A DNA stretch of 64,000 nucleotides from Panagrolaimus kolymaensis (Eukaryota > Nematoda > Chromadorea > Rhabditida > Panagrolaimidae), in contig JAJQJQ010000011.1 in the NCBI GenBank assembly GCA_028622995.1, positions 2,480,001-2,544,000 on the forward strand, read 5' to 3'. The position numbers were made by a program, and so were the translations under genes. Positions 1 to 11,390 of this stretch are shown here, one piece after another. The notes beneath the pieces were generated by a model. That model was given only the letters and a program-made list of their open reading frames with translations, was not told where the DNA came from and did not search any database. Each line of letters begins with the position of its first letter. The stretch's first letter is position 1.

Positions 1-120
1 TTTCTTAAAAGAGTTGCTCCTTTTTAGGTCACTCCTGAAGTAAAACAAGAGATGAGCGAGTGCGTCGTCAGCCTGCGGCGGGAAAATTGTGTAATCATTT
101 TCCTTTCCATTTCTTCTCTC
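1..120 (+). other. possible 3' exon fragment of an upstream gene
   Basis: After a TTTTTAG acceptor-like site near position 27 the + strand reads open for about 30 codons before running into a poly-T tract. This could be the last exon of a gene cut by the window edge, or chance. Nothing in the short peptide is recognisable. Confidence 0.15.
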
Positions 121-203
121 GCTTTTATTTTTTTTTTTTTTGAATCCATTTGAATCTTATTTCAAGACACCCATCATCATCGTATTTTTAACAATCAAAA
201 ATA

Positions 204-2704
204 ATGTTTCGGTTTGTTGTAATTTTGGCTTTAATTAGCCATGTTGCAGCCAATATTGATCCAGAAAGTTAGTTTTTAGTTTCGAAGACACTTATTTATG
301 TATGTGTTTTTAGGTTTGAAACCATGCTTTGAACGATATGATGGCCATAAACTGATTCATGCACAACCATTTCATAGTGAATGGAAAATGAATCAAGAAG
401 AAAATTGCTTAGAATTTTGTGCCCAAGCTACTGTAAGCTTTAAAATGCAATAAAAAAGCTTCTTTCATTTTTTTAATATCATTATTGATTGCTCGTTTTT
501 TACATGAAGCTAATTATGCTTTCTTTCTTTCCAACATATTATTTTTTTCAGTCTCGATGTCGTTCCATTGTATACGACAAAATCAGCCACATTTGTCATT
601 ATTTTATGGTGGATGGCATAGAGCTTAAAAAGGTTTATCCTCAAAGAGGAATGATATACTTTCAACTTGCTGATCCTAATTGCGCTGGTAAATATGCTTT
701 CATTCTTTCTAAAGCCTTTATCTTTTGTTTTTATTTCAGCTGATGCTATCGCGAAGGTTTCAACTGAAGAAGCAACGACTAAAGAATATTTACCGCATGT
801 AACTGAGGTTGTAAATGGTGAAACTATTCCAGTCATGTTTGCACCAGAAAATTTTCCTCAACCTCCAACTCCAAAATCTCTTGATGCAGAAAAAGAAGAA
901 CCCATTGATGAAGTTCCCGATTTTTCAGATGATGCAGATTTAAACGTTCCAAAGCCACCCAAAAAATTCCCTAAATTTGATGAAAAAATTGATAAAACAC
1001 CACGAGTTGATGAAGTTTTGAATTACGATGATAATGGAAATTTAATTAATTTTCAAACATCGCTTTCACCCATAACTGAAGATATCCTTGTTGATGACCG
1101 AAGACAAGAAGGCCTTGATCAAGCTCATAAACACTTTGAAGACATTAGAGTTCCACAAGCAACCGAACATGAAACAGCTGCTAATGAACAAATTGACAAA
1201 CCGATGATCGATGACACAGATTATCATGAACCTTCAACGAAAGAAGAAGCTTCAAAAGATTATGACCCTGTTCCAATCACTGCTAAACCCACACCCACAA
1301 TGATGATGGAATCCTTTGAACCAACAACAACATTTGAACCTGAAACCGAACAGCCTACTGAACTTCCCACAACAACCACAGATCCTCGAGATGCTGAATT
1401 GAAAAATCTTCAAGAACAAATGCGACTTTTAGAAAAAGAAGTTCTTCAAATTCGAGGTAAGCATACATAGTACAGCAAATTTTTGTCATGATTTACTTTG
1501 GGTGTCCAACATCAGCTTTATTTTTCTTTCTTTCAAATTTTCAGAGGAAGAAGAAGCGAAGAAACAAAAATTCAATCCAAAGTTACAACTTCCCAAGCTT
1601 CCTTTACCTTCTCCAATGGATTTTATGGAACAAAGTGTTCCAGCAATTTTACCCGAAATGAAAGTATTCAAAGTTGCACGAAAAGAATTTGGAGCTGGAA
1701 CCAAGTCAAATCCCGATATTCGACGAGCTCCTGCAAAACTTGATAAAGCTTCAAATTTTAAATCTTTAGCTAAAGCTTTTACTTCGGCTTTGAATGCTGA
1801 TTTTGAAAGTGAAGATGTTGATTGCCCAAAAGATTCAAACTTTGTTTGGATTGGAGTTGAAAATTCTGATTTGCCTAGAATTGGAGATCATGTAACTAAA
1901 AAAGTAAATAAAGTTGAAGATTGTATAAGGCAATGCCCTAAAATTCGAGTGAGTCCAATAATTAAAAAGTCATAATCGAAGTAAAGGTGATTTCAGATAA
2001 ACGGACACGTTTGTAACACATTTGCGTTTAATGAAAAGAGAAATGAATGCACTTATGGTTATGAAGAAGAAATGTTTGGTGTTAAACCTGCAAAAGCTTT
2101 GGATTATAGCACTCGAGCATTTAAAAAACTTTGTTATCCAGGTTAGATACAAATAAATCGATTTGAAATCCAACATTATTTATTCTTTAGAAAGTATGTC
2201 AGTGGTGAAAGATTGTGCTGAATTCCTTGCATTCCGAGATTATAAATTAGATGTTTCACCCAAAGAAGTTTTCGATGGACTTCCTGCAGGTCGTGAAGGA
2301 GTTTCAGGTTGCGTCGAACTTTGCATTCTTTCAACGACCTTCAAATGCAGAGTAATTTTTTTCTCTTGCACTTTTTTATCACAAATTTTTTCTTTTTCAG
2401 AGTGCTTCATTCGATTTTTCAACGGGTCAATGCTTACTTTTTGATAAATATAGTTTATCAAACCCCGAAAATTTCAAAGAACATAAAAGTGATACACTAT
2501 TATATTTTGAAAATGGATGTTCCATTGAACCTGAAACTATTAAACCCGGTTTGTCTCATCACTTCCTATTTTTTCTCACGCCAATCATTATCATTTTTAG
2601 GAGACATTAAAGAAGCTCGCGTTCAACGAGCCATTTCAGGGTTGATACTACCGGAACCTTTGACACCTGTTAGAATTGATTTCAGACAAATGAGACAAGT
2701 GTGA
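204..2704 (+). CDS. secreted protein with three PAN/apple-type domains
   Basis: The model has nine exons: 204-267, 314-432, 552-687, 740-1456, 1545-1948, 1997-2141, 2191-2351, 2401-2548 and 2601-2704. All phases agree and give 665 aa. The protein starts with a signal peptide (MFRFVVILALISHVAA). Cysteine-rich PAN-like modules lie at about residues 23-105, 439-528 and 537-622. Between the first and second is a long acidic, Pro/Thr-rich linker with a short coiled coil near residues 325-350. No membrane segment is visible. PAN modules bind proteins or glycans outside the cell, and nematode proteins of this plan are usually cuticle or apical matrix components; that role is inferred. I could not name an ortholog. 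The start is the first ATG of the signal-peptide exon. Confidence 0.85.
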
Positions 2705-5016
2705 ATGAAAAATATCTATCTTTATAATAATAATAATATTAAAAACATTATTTTAAAATCCTTTTGTTATTAGTTTATTGTTTTTTTTAAATTTATTATT
2801 TTTTTCACCACTTATTAGAGTGGCCTTTGGATAATTGATTAGAAGAAAAAGTTACTTTTCATATCAAGGTTAAATGCGTTTGTTAGCTTTTATTTTTTGT
2901 TTCCTCTACTATTTTAACCTTCAAAAATTAAGAAAGATGATAACGAATAAACAGGTTATTTTTTAAGCCACCATCATAAACTTTGTTTATAAAAATCTTT
3001 AAAAAAATTTATTCGAGAATTTATCAACGCGTTTAAATAAAATAAAATTAACCCTTTTCTTTGTCCAAAGACCTCTTTTTATTTATTTATATATGTATTT
3101 ATTTATTTATTATTAATAATTGTTATTTATTACCTCACAATAATTTAATAAATTTTTTTCAAAACTTTATATTTCCTTTCTTCTAAATTTCTGCAAAAAT
3201 AATCTTCTTTCTTTCCTTTTATTCCTTCGATCCCAAATTGATCATAATTTTTATTATCATCCAATTTTTTTTTGATTTTATAAACCTTTTTTCTTTAAAG
3301 AAAGAATGAAACTAGTCTTTTTTCTTCTTTTTTTTGTCCATTTTTTAACTAATCGGCCTAAAGCGTCTTCGTTCGATGCGACCCAAAGAAAGAAAGAATC
3401 CTAAGATGAAGCTAATGATTGAAATATCTTCGTCGGGAGGCGGTAATTCAGCTTCATTTTTTTACTCATCTTCTTTTTTTTATAAATCGAGAAGACTTAG
3501 AAGGGATGGTTTAAACGATTCCAGCAATAACTAACTAGCTTGAAAAATAAATGAGAGTTGTTTGGAAAAATAAAAAAATAATAACAAAAAACAACAGACA
3601 ACAAAAAAATAAACCCAAAGAAATTAAGGTGGAGCAGTTGTTTGATGCAGATGGTCAAGAAGAAGAAGAAAAAGAAGAACGAAACAAGACACCATCATTT
3701 ATTCTTGAAAAAATAAAAAAAACACAACATCATTTCAAGAAAATCATGAACCTGAATTGATGAGATACTTTTTGCTTCCCATCATCAGTCATCATAAATT
3801 TAAAAAGATTTTAAGCGAATAGAAGGATTTTGTTTTCAAGCTTCTAGAATAAAATTTATTGTAATTAAATTTTCCCGTTGTTATTTGTTTCTTGATGATT
3901 GTTGCAACTTTTTTAAAATCCAACTCATGGCCGATCGCTAAGATAAAATGTGATTGATTGAAAATGATAAAATCACTATTTGGGATGTAAGCTTTGGGTG
4001 GCGTTTTGAAAAATATATGGGTTATTTTTCTCTCTCTCTAAAGTTTTATTTTTTGGTTTAAATAAATTTGTTCAAAACTTTAATTTTGCTGCGCTTATAT
4101 GTTTTTAGTAATACATATATTTTTTTAAATCGTGATTTGGAAATTTTTTGATTCAGTATCGTCTCAATCAACTCTCTGCCTTTACCATTCTAGCCATAGC
4201 CATTTTTTCTTTTCGTCGTGTGATATCAAAAGTTCATAAACATTTTTTATCGGTTGTAAAATCTTCTTTACAAAAAACTTGAGCGTGATTATTTTTTTTA
4301 ACTTTCACATTTTGATGCTTGATTCCTAAGATTTAACATTAATTGCCAAGATTCTTAATAAAAATTATTAATAAACAAATATTTTTTTCCTCATGGTCAA
4401 TTAATCATTTTTGAAAATAAAAAAACAAAAGAGCGTCCAGTGACGACGAATCATCAACTTTGTTGTTACCATCGCTTTTATTTTTTGTTCTCTCAACAAC
4501 CATCACAAGAAAAACTATGTAATAACTAAAAAAAGACTTTGATTGTTTATTGGATTCCACCCATATATTTATTTGTAACTGCTTTTATTAGATGAAATAA
4601 CAATAACTTCATAAAAGATCATAAATTTCTTCCTCCCATCATCTAAAAAATGCGTGATGTTGATGATCACATCAATCTCGGTAACATTTATTTTTGGTAT
4701 GAAAAGAGCCAATCAATTTTTTGAGAATGTCTTAACAAAAGTTTTTTTTAATTAAGGTCGCTAACGATGGGTCGATTAAAAAGCTTTGACGACAAATTTA
4801 TCTCTTTCTATGTATTAATTACCTGCCTATCGGCGAATTGGCTTGCTTTCCAGCCAGCATTTGTTTTTTTCAACGAGAACATCCCGTGATAATCATTTTA
4901 TTTTTTTGTTACGCATCAAAATCGAGGAATGTTTGTTAATAAAAAAATTACCATATATTCTTGTTAAATTTCAGCCAAAAAATAAATAAATAAAATTACA
5001 TTTTTAAATTGCAAAA
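2705..5016. other. intergenic AT-rich stretch
   Basis: Long A/T runs and TTTATT-type simple sequence, with poly(A)-signal-like AATAAA soon after the PAN gene. A 69-codon ORF at 3551-3760 is of biased K/E/N composition and has no homology I recognise. No RNA gene was seen. A good 3' splice site (TTTCAG, about 4974) ends the stretch and belongs to the next exon. Confidence 0.6.
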
Positions 5017-5122
5017 ATGGCTAAAAAGCAGCTTCAAATTGATGATGGTCCAAATTTTTCTCATGGTACAGCAGTTGTTGTTCCTGCAACTCACAGTGAT
5101 ATGGTTGGTCCAATATCGAAAG
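5017..5122 (+). CDS. alternative first coding exon (MAKKQLQIDDG), probably of the acetyl-CoA transporter
   Basis: An ATG lies 43 nt after a TTTCAG acceptor (about 4974), as at a trans-spliced nematode 5' end. The exon encodes 35 residues and ends in phase 1 at a GTGAAG donor. A second short exon at 5849-5880 (acceptor CTTCCAG, donor GTTACC) restores phase 0. It would then join the first membrane exon of the transporter at 7115 in frame. This gives a 46-residue N terminus and a protein of about 585 aa, near the usual SLC33A1 length of about 550. The alternative is the exon at 6076-6558. The splice pattern is inferred, and the exon could belong to another transcript. Confidence 0.4.
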
Positions 5123-6075
5123 GTGAAGAAAAAAAAGGGGTTCGTTTTTTTTTCGTTTTCATATTTTAGGACAACAAACAAAAAAACATTTGAAAATTAT
5201 AATAATTTTTTTATCATTTTATATTTTAAAAGCTTTCGCAAACATTAGGCAAAAAAAGGGTTAGAGAAGAGAGGAATAAACTACAAACTATAAATTGACC
5301 CTTTTTATTGCTACATTGGTTGAGAAAATGCTGGGTTTCTCTTCTTGGGTCATAGAAAAGAGCTTGGTTTCTCGTCAATTTTTTCCATGACACGTTGCAT
5401 TAATGTTTTCCCCAGTCCTCTTTGTTATTTTTTCAAAAGTTTTTTAAAAATCTTTGTCCAAGCCTAAATTCACCACAAATGTATGTCAATTATGTTTGAA
5501 ATGCTTCATTCTTATCTTCCACGTTGGCAACGGCGGTGGTTGAGACGTTTCAAACGTAAAGTTTGTTTTTTCTATTTTCCTTTTATCTAAATATTATTTT
5601 AAAACTTTAAAAATCAAACTTCATCGCCGTTTGCTAAAATTTAGTTGCAAATCCTATCTTATTTTTCTTTGTTGTTATCGAAGGCTAATGAAATTAATGA
5701 TTGCATGAATGCTTTGCACCGGAAATTCGTTAATTTTTGTTGATTTTGTTCAAGTTTAAATTCGCGAATGATTTTATATATTCTTTATAATTGTGTCTTT
5801 GGGTTTTGCTCCCCTTTTTTCCTTTCTCTCTGATTTGTAGACTTCCAGATTCGAATAGTAATGGTTCAACTTTGAAACGGGTTACCTACCTCCTCTCTAA
5901 CACCTCCTGCGGTGGCGACAACAAAAATTAAAAGCATCGAATAAAATTAAAAAATAAAAAAGAAGGAAGAAAGAAAAGGAATCAACGCACGTGAGCATCA
6001 TCAAAAATTATCTCTTCTTTATAAAGTATACTTCCGGTGGTAGTGGTAGTATCTAACGGACGAACAACATTTATA

Positions 6076-9000
6076 ATGGAAGGTAATAGTAATGGAAGTC
6101 GACGACGTTTAAGTCGGGCACGTGCAACACCCCCATCATCAAAGAAGACAAATAACGAAGGAGAAAATCATCAACAACGCCAACGTCGAAATCATCGCAA
6201 AATTTATGATTCCAACTCCGCCTCATTATTTTCAAAGCTTACCGGAGTGTTTAGTAAAGCCCTCATGCGCGGTCTATGGAATAATGAAAGTGGAAGCAGT
6301 AGTGGTGATGAGGATGATAAAGATGATACAATTCATTCCAAAGCTGAAGCTTCTTTACGAGAACATCGTCGTGAAAGTGCTTTAAATGATTTCTTAGAAA
6401 ATCCTCAAACTAGTGAAGATGTATTAGCGAATGAAGGAGATTTCAGTGGCGGTGGTGGATCTCATATACCATTTCTATTTCCTCATCAACGTAAACATGA
6501 AGCACCTCGAAGAAGTTTTGAGTTAATTGAGGGAAATGGCGAAGAACCTAAGAAAGCGGTGAGAAATTCAGTTTTATTGGAATAAAATCCATTTCTTAAT
6601 TATGGCGTTTATTCATAGTTCATTTGATATATTTTTTGTCGTAAGCCTTAAAAACTTTCCAGTAAACTTTTTCTTAATGCAAACGCAAATTAGCCTAAAA
6701 AAATATCTTCAATACCGTTTGTGCTGTGACTTCCAAAAAATCACTTTGCAAATTTCAAAATGTTGGGGAAGATTTTTCGTTGAAAGATATAATCTCGCCG
6801 CTTTACGTTTGTTTTCGATTGCTTTTACGAAATTTTTTGAAGTTTGAATCTTCATCGCTTTTATTTATGTATCACAAAAAAAGAATGGGTTTAGTTGAAA
6901 GCTTTCTCATAGTTTTTTCTCCCGTAAGTTACTTTAATTCTTGGTGTTTTCAAACACATTAAACATTATAATAAGATCCCTAAAAATGCAATAACATAAT
7001 AGTTGACATTTCAATTCAGCTTGAGAAAAAAATACTGATATTTTGAAGGGATAAAAATTAAAAAATAAATTTATGATTTCAATATTTTATAATAATTAAT
7101 GCAACCATTTTTAGTTCATACTATTACGTCCATTTGGATGGATTCGTCAAATGAAAAATACACTAGAAGATGACTTTGGTTCAATATTTTTACTACTCTT
7201 TTTGTATTTACTTCAAGTAAGTCTTTTTTTTTAAATTTCTTTCGAACATCTAATAATTTTTCATTTTTTAGGGTATTCCATTAGGTTTAATTTCTGCAAT
7301 TCCATTAATTTTACAATCTCGTCATGTTACTTATGGTCAACAAGCAATTTTCTCATTTGCATATTGGCCATTTAGTTTGAAATTACTTTGGGCTCCAATA
7401 GTTGATGCAATATATTTCAAACGAATTGGTCGTAGAAAATCATGGATGGTTCCTTGTCAATATTTGATTGGTGCTGGTTTACTACTTATTTCTTATATTT
7501 CACCACAAATTATTGGAACTGATGAAAATTCTGGTTAGTAACATTTTATTTTTTTCGTCGTTTTAAACGTAATTTTATTTTAGAGAACAAATCACCTAAT
7601 GTATTCATGCTTATGATGATATTTTTGCCATTGAACTTCCTTGCTGCTACTCAAGATATCGCTGTTGATGGATGGGCTTTGACTATGCTTTCAAGGTACC
7701 CGAAATCTTGTCTCTCTTACATTACTTGAACTGTTTTTATTTCAGAAAGAATGTCGGATATGCTTCAACCTGTAACGTCGTCGGTCAAACAATTGGATTC
7801 TTTTTAGGCAACGTTGGTTTATTAACTCTCGAATCAAAGGATTTTGCAAACAAATGGCTTCGTTCAACTCCTCAAGATTATGGTATTGTTGATCTTTCTG
7901 GTAAGATTTTAACTTAGTTATAATTTATTAAATCTCAAATTATAAAAACAAAAAAAGATTTACACAATTTAAAAATCAATTATTATCTTTTTCTGGGTCC
8001 AAATTTTCTTTGGGTACCGCCCCCTTTTTTATGACTTTGTTGTGTGGGAAATAGATCATGATCAGCAAGTTCTGCCTAACCAATAAAATGCACCAAAAAT
8101 CATTAATTCACAACTAAAATATTATTTTTGTTAATTTTATGGTTGTCCAAAAGCATCAAAAGTTGATACCTTGTATTTTGATGTTGATCATAGATAGCAC
8201 TCATACCATATCCTCCTTTTTCGCTTATAATAACTGCTGACCACCAATTTGAAAAACGTCCTTCTGCTGCTTTTTTCATGTATTTTGCTTGAAAGCTATA
8301 TTGATGGGGATACATTCCAACAGATTCTAATATAATTTCACGCAATTTCTCTGATTTACAATTATCATCTGAAATATAAATACAAGTTTTTTTGTTGTTG
8401 AGAAACAGGTGAAAAAAATTTCTGAGGAAAAGTTTCAAAAGATGCTATAGTAACTAACGAAAACACTCACCAATTGTGCGCTGTAAGCTTTCTAGTGGAA
8501 ACTGAAGTAGCAGAAATGCAACCAAAATTTGAGCAATAGCTTCTTCCTTTCTTCTGATCATTTTGTAAAATATTTAAGGAAATTAAAGCTAAAATCTAAT
8601 CTTATGGTTTGTTTACTTTATTCATTAGTGTAAAGTTTTTTTGTGTTACATTATTTTTGAAGAAAATTAAAAATCAAAATTACAACAAATAAAAGCTCTC
8701 GTAAATACAATGTTTAATTACTTGAAAACCAACTTTCCATAAAACAATTCTAATAATTAATTTTTTAGGCTTTGTCTTCTTTTGGGGCTGGGTGTTTATT
8801 GTTTCAACAACTTTGGTATTAATATTCAAAAAAGAAGTCGACAATTCCATTCAATCTCAATCAACTAATGAAGGGTAAGTTACTTCATTTTCGGAACGAA
8901 ATTCTATTTTGAATACAAAGACGTGGGAAAGTAAAATGTTAAGAGAAAGAGTATAAAGCCAAACCTATTTTGGTGGTGAAGACACCCTCAAATAATTTTT

Positions 9001-10905
9001 CAAAAAACACATTTTTCAATAAAACTCTATCCCTCCCACTCACTCAAGAAGCTTCAATTCAATTTGTCAAAAATGAAATTTTTTGTTTGTTTGTTATTTA
9101 TTTTGGCAAGGGAATTATAATTTTTTTAAAGCAATTTTTTGGAAGGAAAAAAATCAAAAGCAAACAAAAGAAATTCTTATTATTTATTTTTTGGAATTGA
9201 AAATGACTGTTGAAAAGTTGACAACCTTTTTCCGGATTTTTTCCCATTTATAAATTAAATAATGTTGAGTTAAATATTCATTGAAAGAACGTACATATTT
9301 TGGCAAAAATTTTGCGCTCCGCCTTATACCCTTCATTTTGTTGTTTGTTTGTTACAATCTATAGAAGCAGATGTTCCAAAAGCTTAACCAAGTTCACGGT
9401 TTCCCTTTAATCGTAAAACTTTTATAATACTTTTGTCTAGAAAATGAGTTAAATTTATCCTTTCGTTGAAGCAGCAAACGAAGAAATGAATCACAGAATG
9501 ATAAATTTTATTTTAAAATCCCCAAAAGAGTCATAACTTTTTCTTGTCCACGAATATTTTATTTTGCTTTTGTTACTTTTCTTTTTCTAAAAAAGACTAT
9601 AAATGGGTTAAAAATAAAAGCAGAACAGAAGATACAACTAACTTTGCATTTTTTAATAGATTTTAAAACATAAACTTGACGTCAGACAAAAAATAGGTTT
9701 GGCTTTAAAAAAATTGCAAAAATATTTGTGCAACAAAATGAAATGGTTTAAAGTCTAAAAATAAAAAGAAAAGAAAATACAATACAATAACATTAAACGT
9801 TTTAGGCGAGCTGAAATTGGACATGTTGGATCTCTTTCTGAAACACAAAATGGACATGAAGTTCTCGAAAGTGAAACTGTTAATGATGAAATGACTCTTG
9901 GTGTTGTTGATACATACGCAATATTATTCAAAATTATATGTCTAAAGCCTGTTATGATTATGGTTGCTGTGTTGTTGACTGCCAAGGTTAGTTTTCTTTC
10001 GATATTACAAATTGTTTAAAAAATTATCGATGAACAAATTTTGCTATTTTTATTTACATTTCTTTTTTTAGATTGCTTTTGCTGCAACCGATGGTATGAC
10101 TGATCTCAAACTCATCGGCGCTGGTGTAAAAAAAGATGGCATAGCTTCGAGAGCAATTTTCTTAACTCCACTTCAAATTATTCTTCCATGGCTTTTGGGA
10201 AAACAGACCGCCGGACGTCGACCACTTAATGTTTTCTTATGGGCTTATCCTTATCGTATCTTAATGGGTATTGTGTTTGCTGCTTTAGTGTATGTTACTC
10301 CACATTTTCGTCAAGATGATGGCGAATATCCATACTCGTATTATCTCATCTGGATTGTTGCTTATTACTTCCATCAAATCTCAGCTTACTGTATCTTCCT
10401 GTCAATGATGGCTTTCAATGCTCAAGTTTCTGATCCTAAAATTGGTGGAACTTACATGACGCTATTAAACACTTTGAATAACCTTGGAGGAAATTGGCCA
10501 TTGACTTTGTTCCTGAGTATCACGGATCTCTTTACTTTCAAAAATTGTGTTGCAAAAGGAACTCAAACGTAAGTTTTTCAAATGAAATTTTTGGATTTTC
10601 TTATAATTAGCGTTTAGATTTATTTACTTATAATTAATCCATATTCTTTTTCAGTATCCTCAACACTTGTAACACTAAACAAGATGAAGAATTATGTACA
10701 TCAAGTGGCGATGTTTGTGAGATGTCGATCGATGGTTATTACATATCAGGTTTGTCTCTTTTAACTCGACTAATTACTTTACCATGTTTTTTTAGTTGGT
10801 GTTTGCACAATTATTGGTCTGATATGGTATCGTGTTTTCTATCCAAAGATTCAGTACTTTCAAAGGATCCCAAGAGATGAATGGCGGGTTATTAAGAATA
10901 AATGA
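6076..10905 (+). CDS. SLC33A1: acetyl-CoA transporter, SLC33A1/AT-1 family (MFS)
   Basis: Exons are 6076-6558, 7115-7216, 7272-7533, 7584-7695, 7746-7900, 8769-8874, 9806-9986, 10072-10568, 10655-10749 and 10796-10905. All phases agree and give 700 aa. The family imports acetyl-CoA into the ER/Golgi lumen for protein and glycolipid acetylation. The family signature is clear in the first membrane segments (FLYLLQGIPLGL, then IPLILQSRHV) and in the loop motifs APIVDA, IGRRKSWMVP and TQDIAVDGWALTML. About 11-12 membrane segments follow. The 161-residue N-terminal exon is hydrophilic, serine/arginine-rich and longer than in relatives. A shorter alternative start is possible at 5017. The 868-nt intron after residue 371 carries an antisense gene, and the next intron is 931 nt. 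Confidence 0.9.
8103..8561 (-). CDS. ground-like domain protein, nested in an intron
   Basis: The two exons on the minus strand are 8561-8471 and 8368-8103, giving 118 aa. A GTGAGT donor and a TATTTCAG acceptor join in phase 1. The N terminus has a hydrophobic stretch (ILVAFLLL, residues 12-19) behind a charged start and may act as a signal peptide or anchor. Residues about 33-105 fit the nematode ground-like domain: a leading Cys, LREIILES, then KKAAEGRFSNWWSAVI. The C-terminal half lacks the usual further cysteines. Ground-like proteins are secreted, hedgehog-related nematode proteins of unclear molecular function. The whole gene lies antisense inside the 7901-8768 intron of the acetyl-CoA transporter. 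Confidence 0.7.
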
Positions 10906-11390
10906 GCTGATGATGATTCCCAGAAGTTACCTAATTATTTGATCTTAAAAATATAAAAATGGTTTTATTTATGTAATTTTTTATTTGTTTAATAATCGTG
11001 ATAAATAAATTTCCCGAATGTGATTTTCTTTCATCTTTTTCTTCTTTATTGTATGTATTACTTTTTACTAATTTATGCGCCAAAGAGCTAAAATATGATT
11101 ATTCCTTTTTGATTTCTTGGTTGTGTTTACTTTTCATTGGTGAAATAAATGAAACTCGTAGAGTTAAAAATAAAACATGTGACAATTCCCATTTCATAAC
11201 TACACATTATTAAAAAGTGATGAAAAATTGATTTTTGTAAACGAAGTTGAAAATGTTGTTAGAATTAGCTTTTTCATCAAAAAACTGTATAACAAAAAAT
11301 TATAATGACACAATTAACAACTTTTGGTAAGATTTGAGTTTATTTTAAAATTGAATACAAACATAAAACTTTACATAATCATTTGATGTT
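10906..11390. other. 3' intergenic region between convergent genes
   Basis: This 485-bp AT-rich spacer separates the stop codons of the transporter (+) and the phosphatase (-). It has AATAAA-like signals on both strands and no gene that I can see. Confidence 0.6.

Noticed and set aside
3361..3400. GTTCGA word resembling a tRNA B box
   Set aside because: No matching A box, acceptor stem or clover-leaf pairing could be found around it.
3551..3760. 69-codon Lys/Glu-rich ORF
   Set aside because: Biased composition, no splice partner, and no promoter or trans-splice signal close to its ATG.
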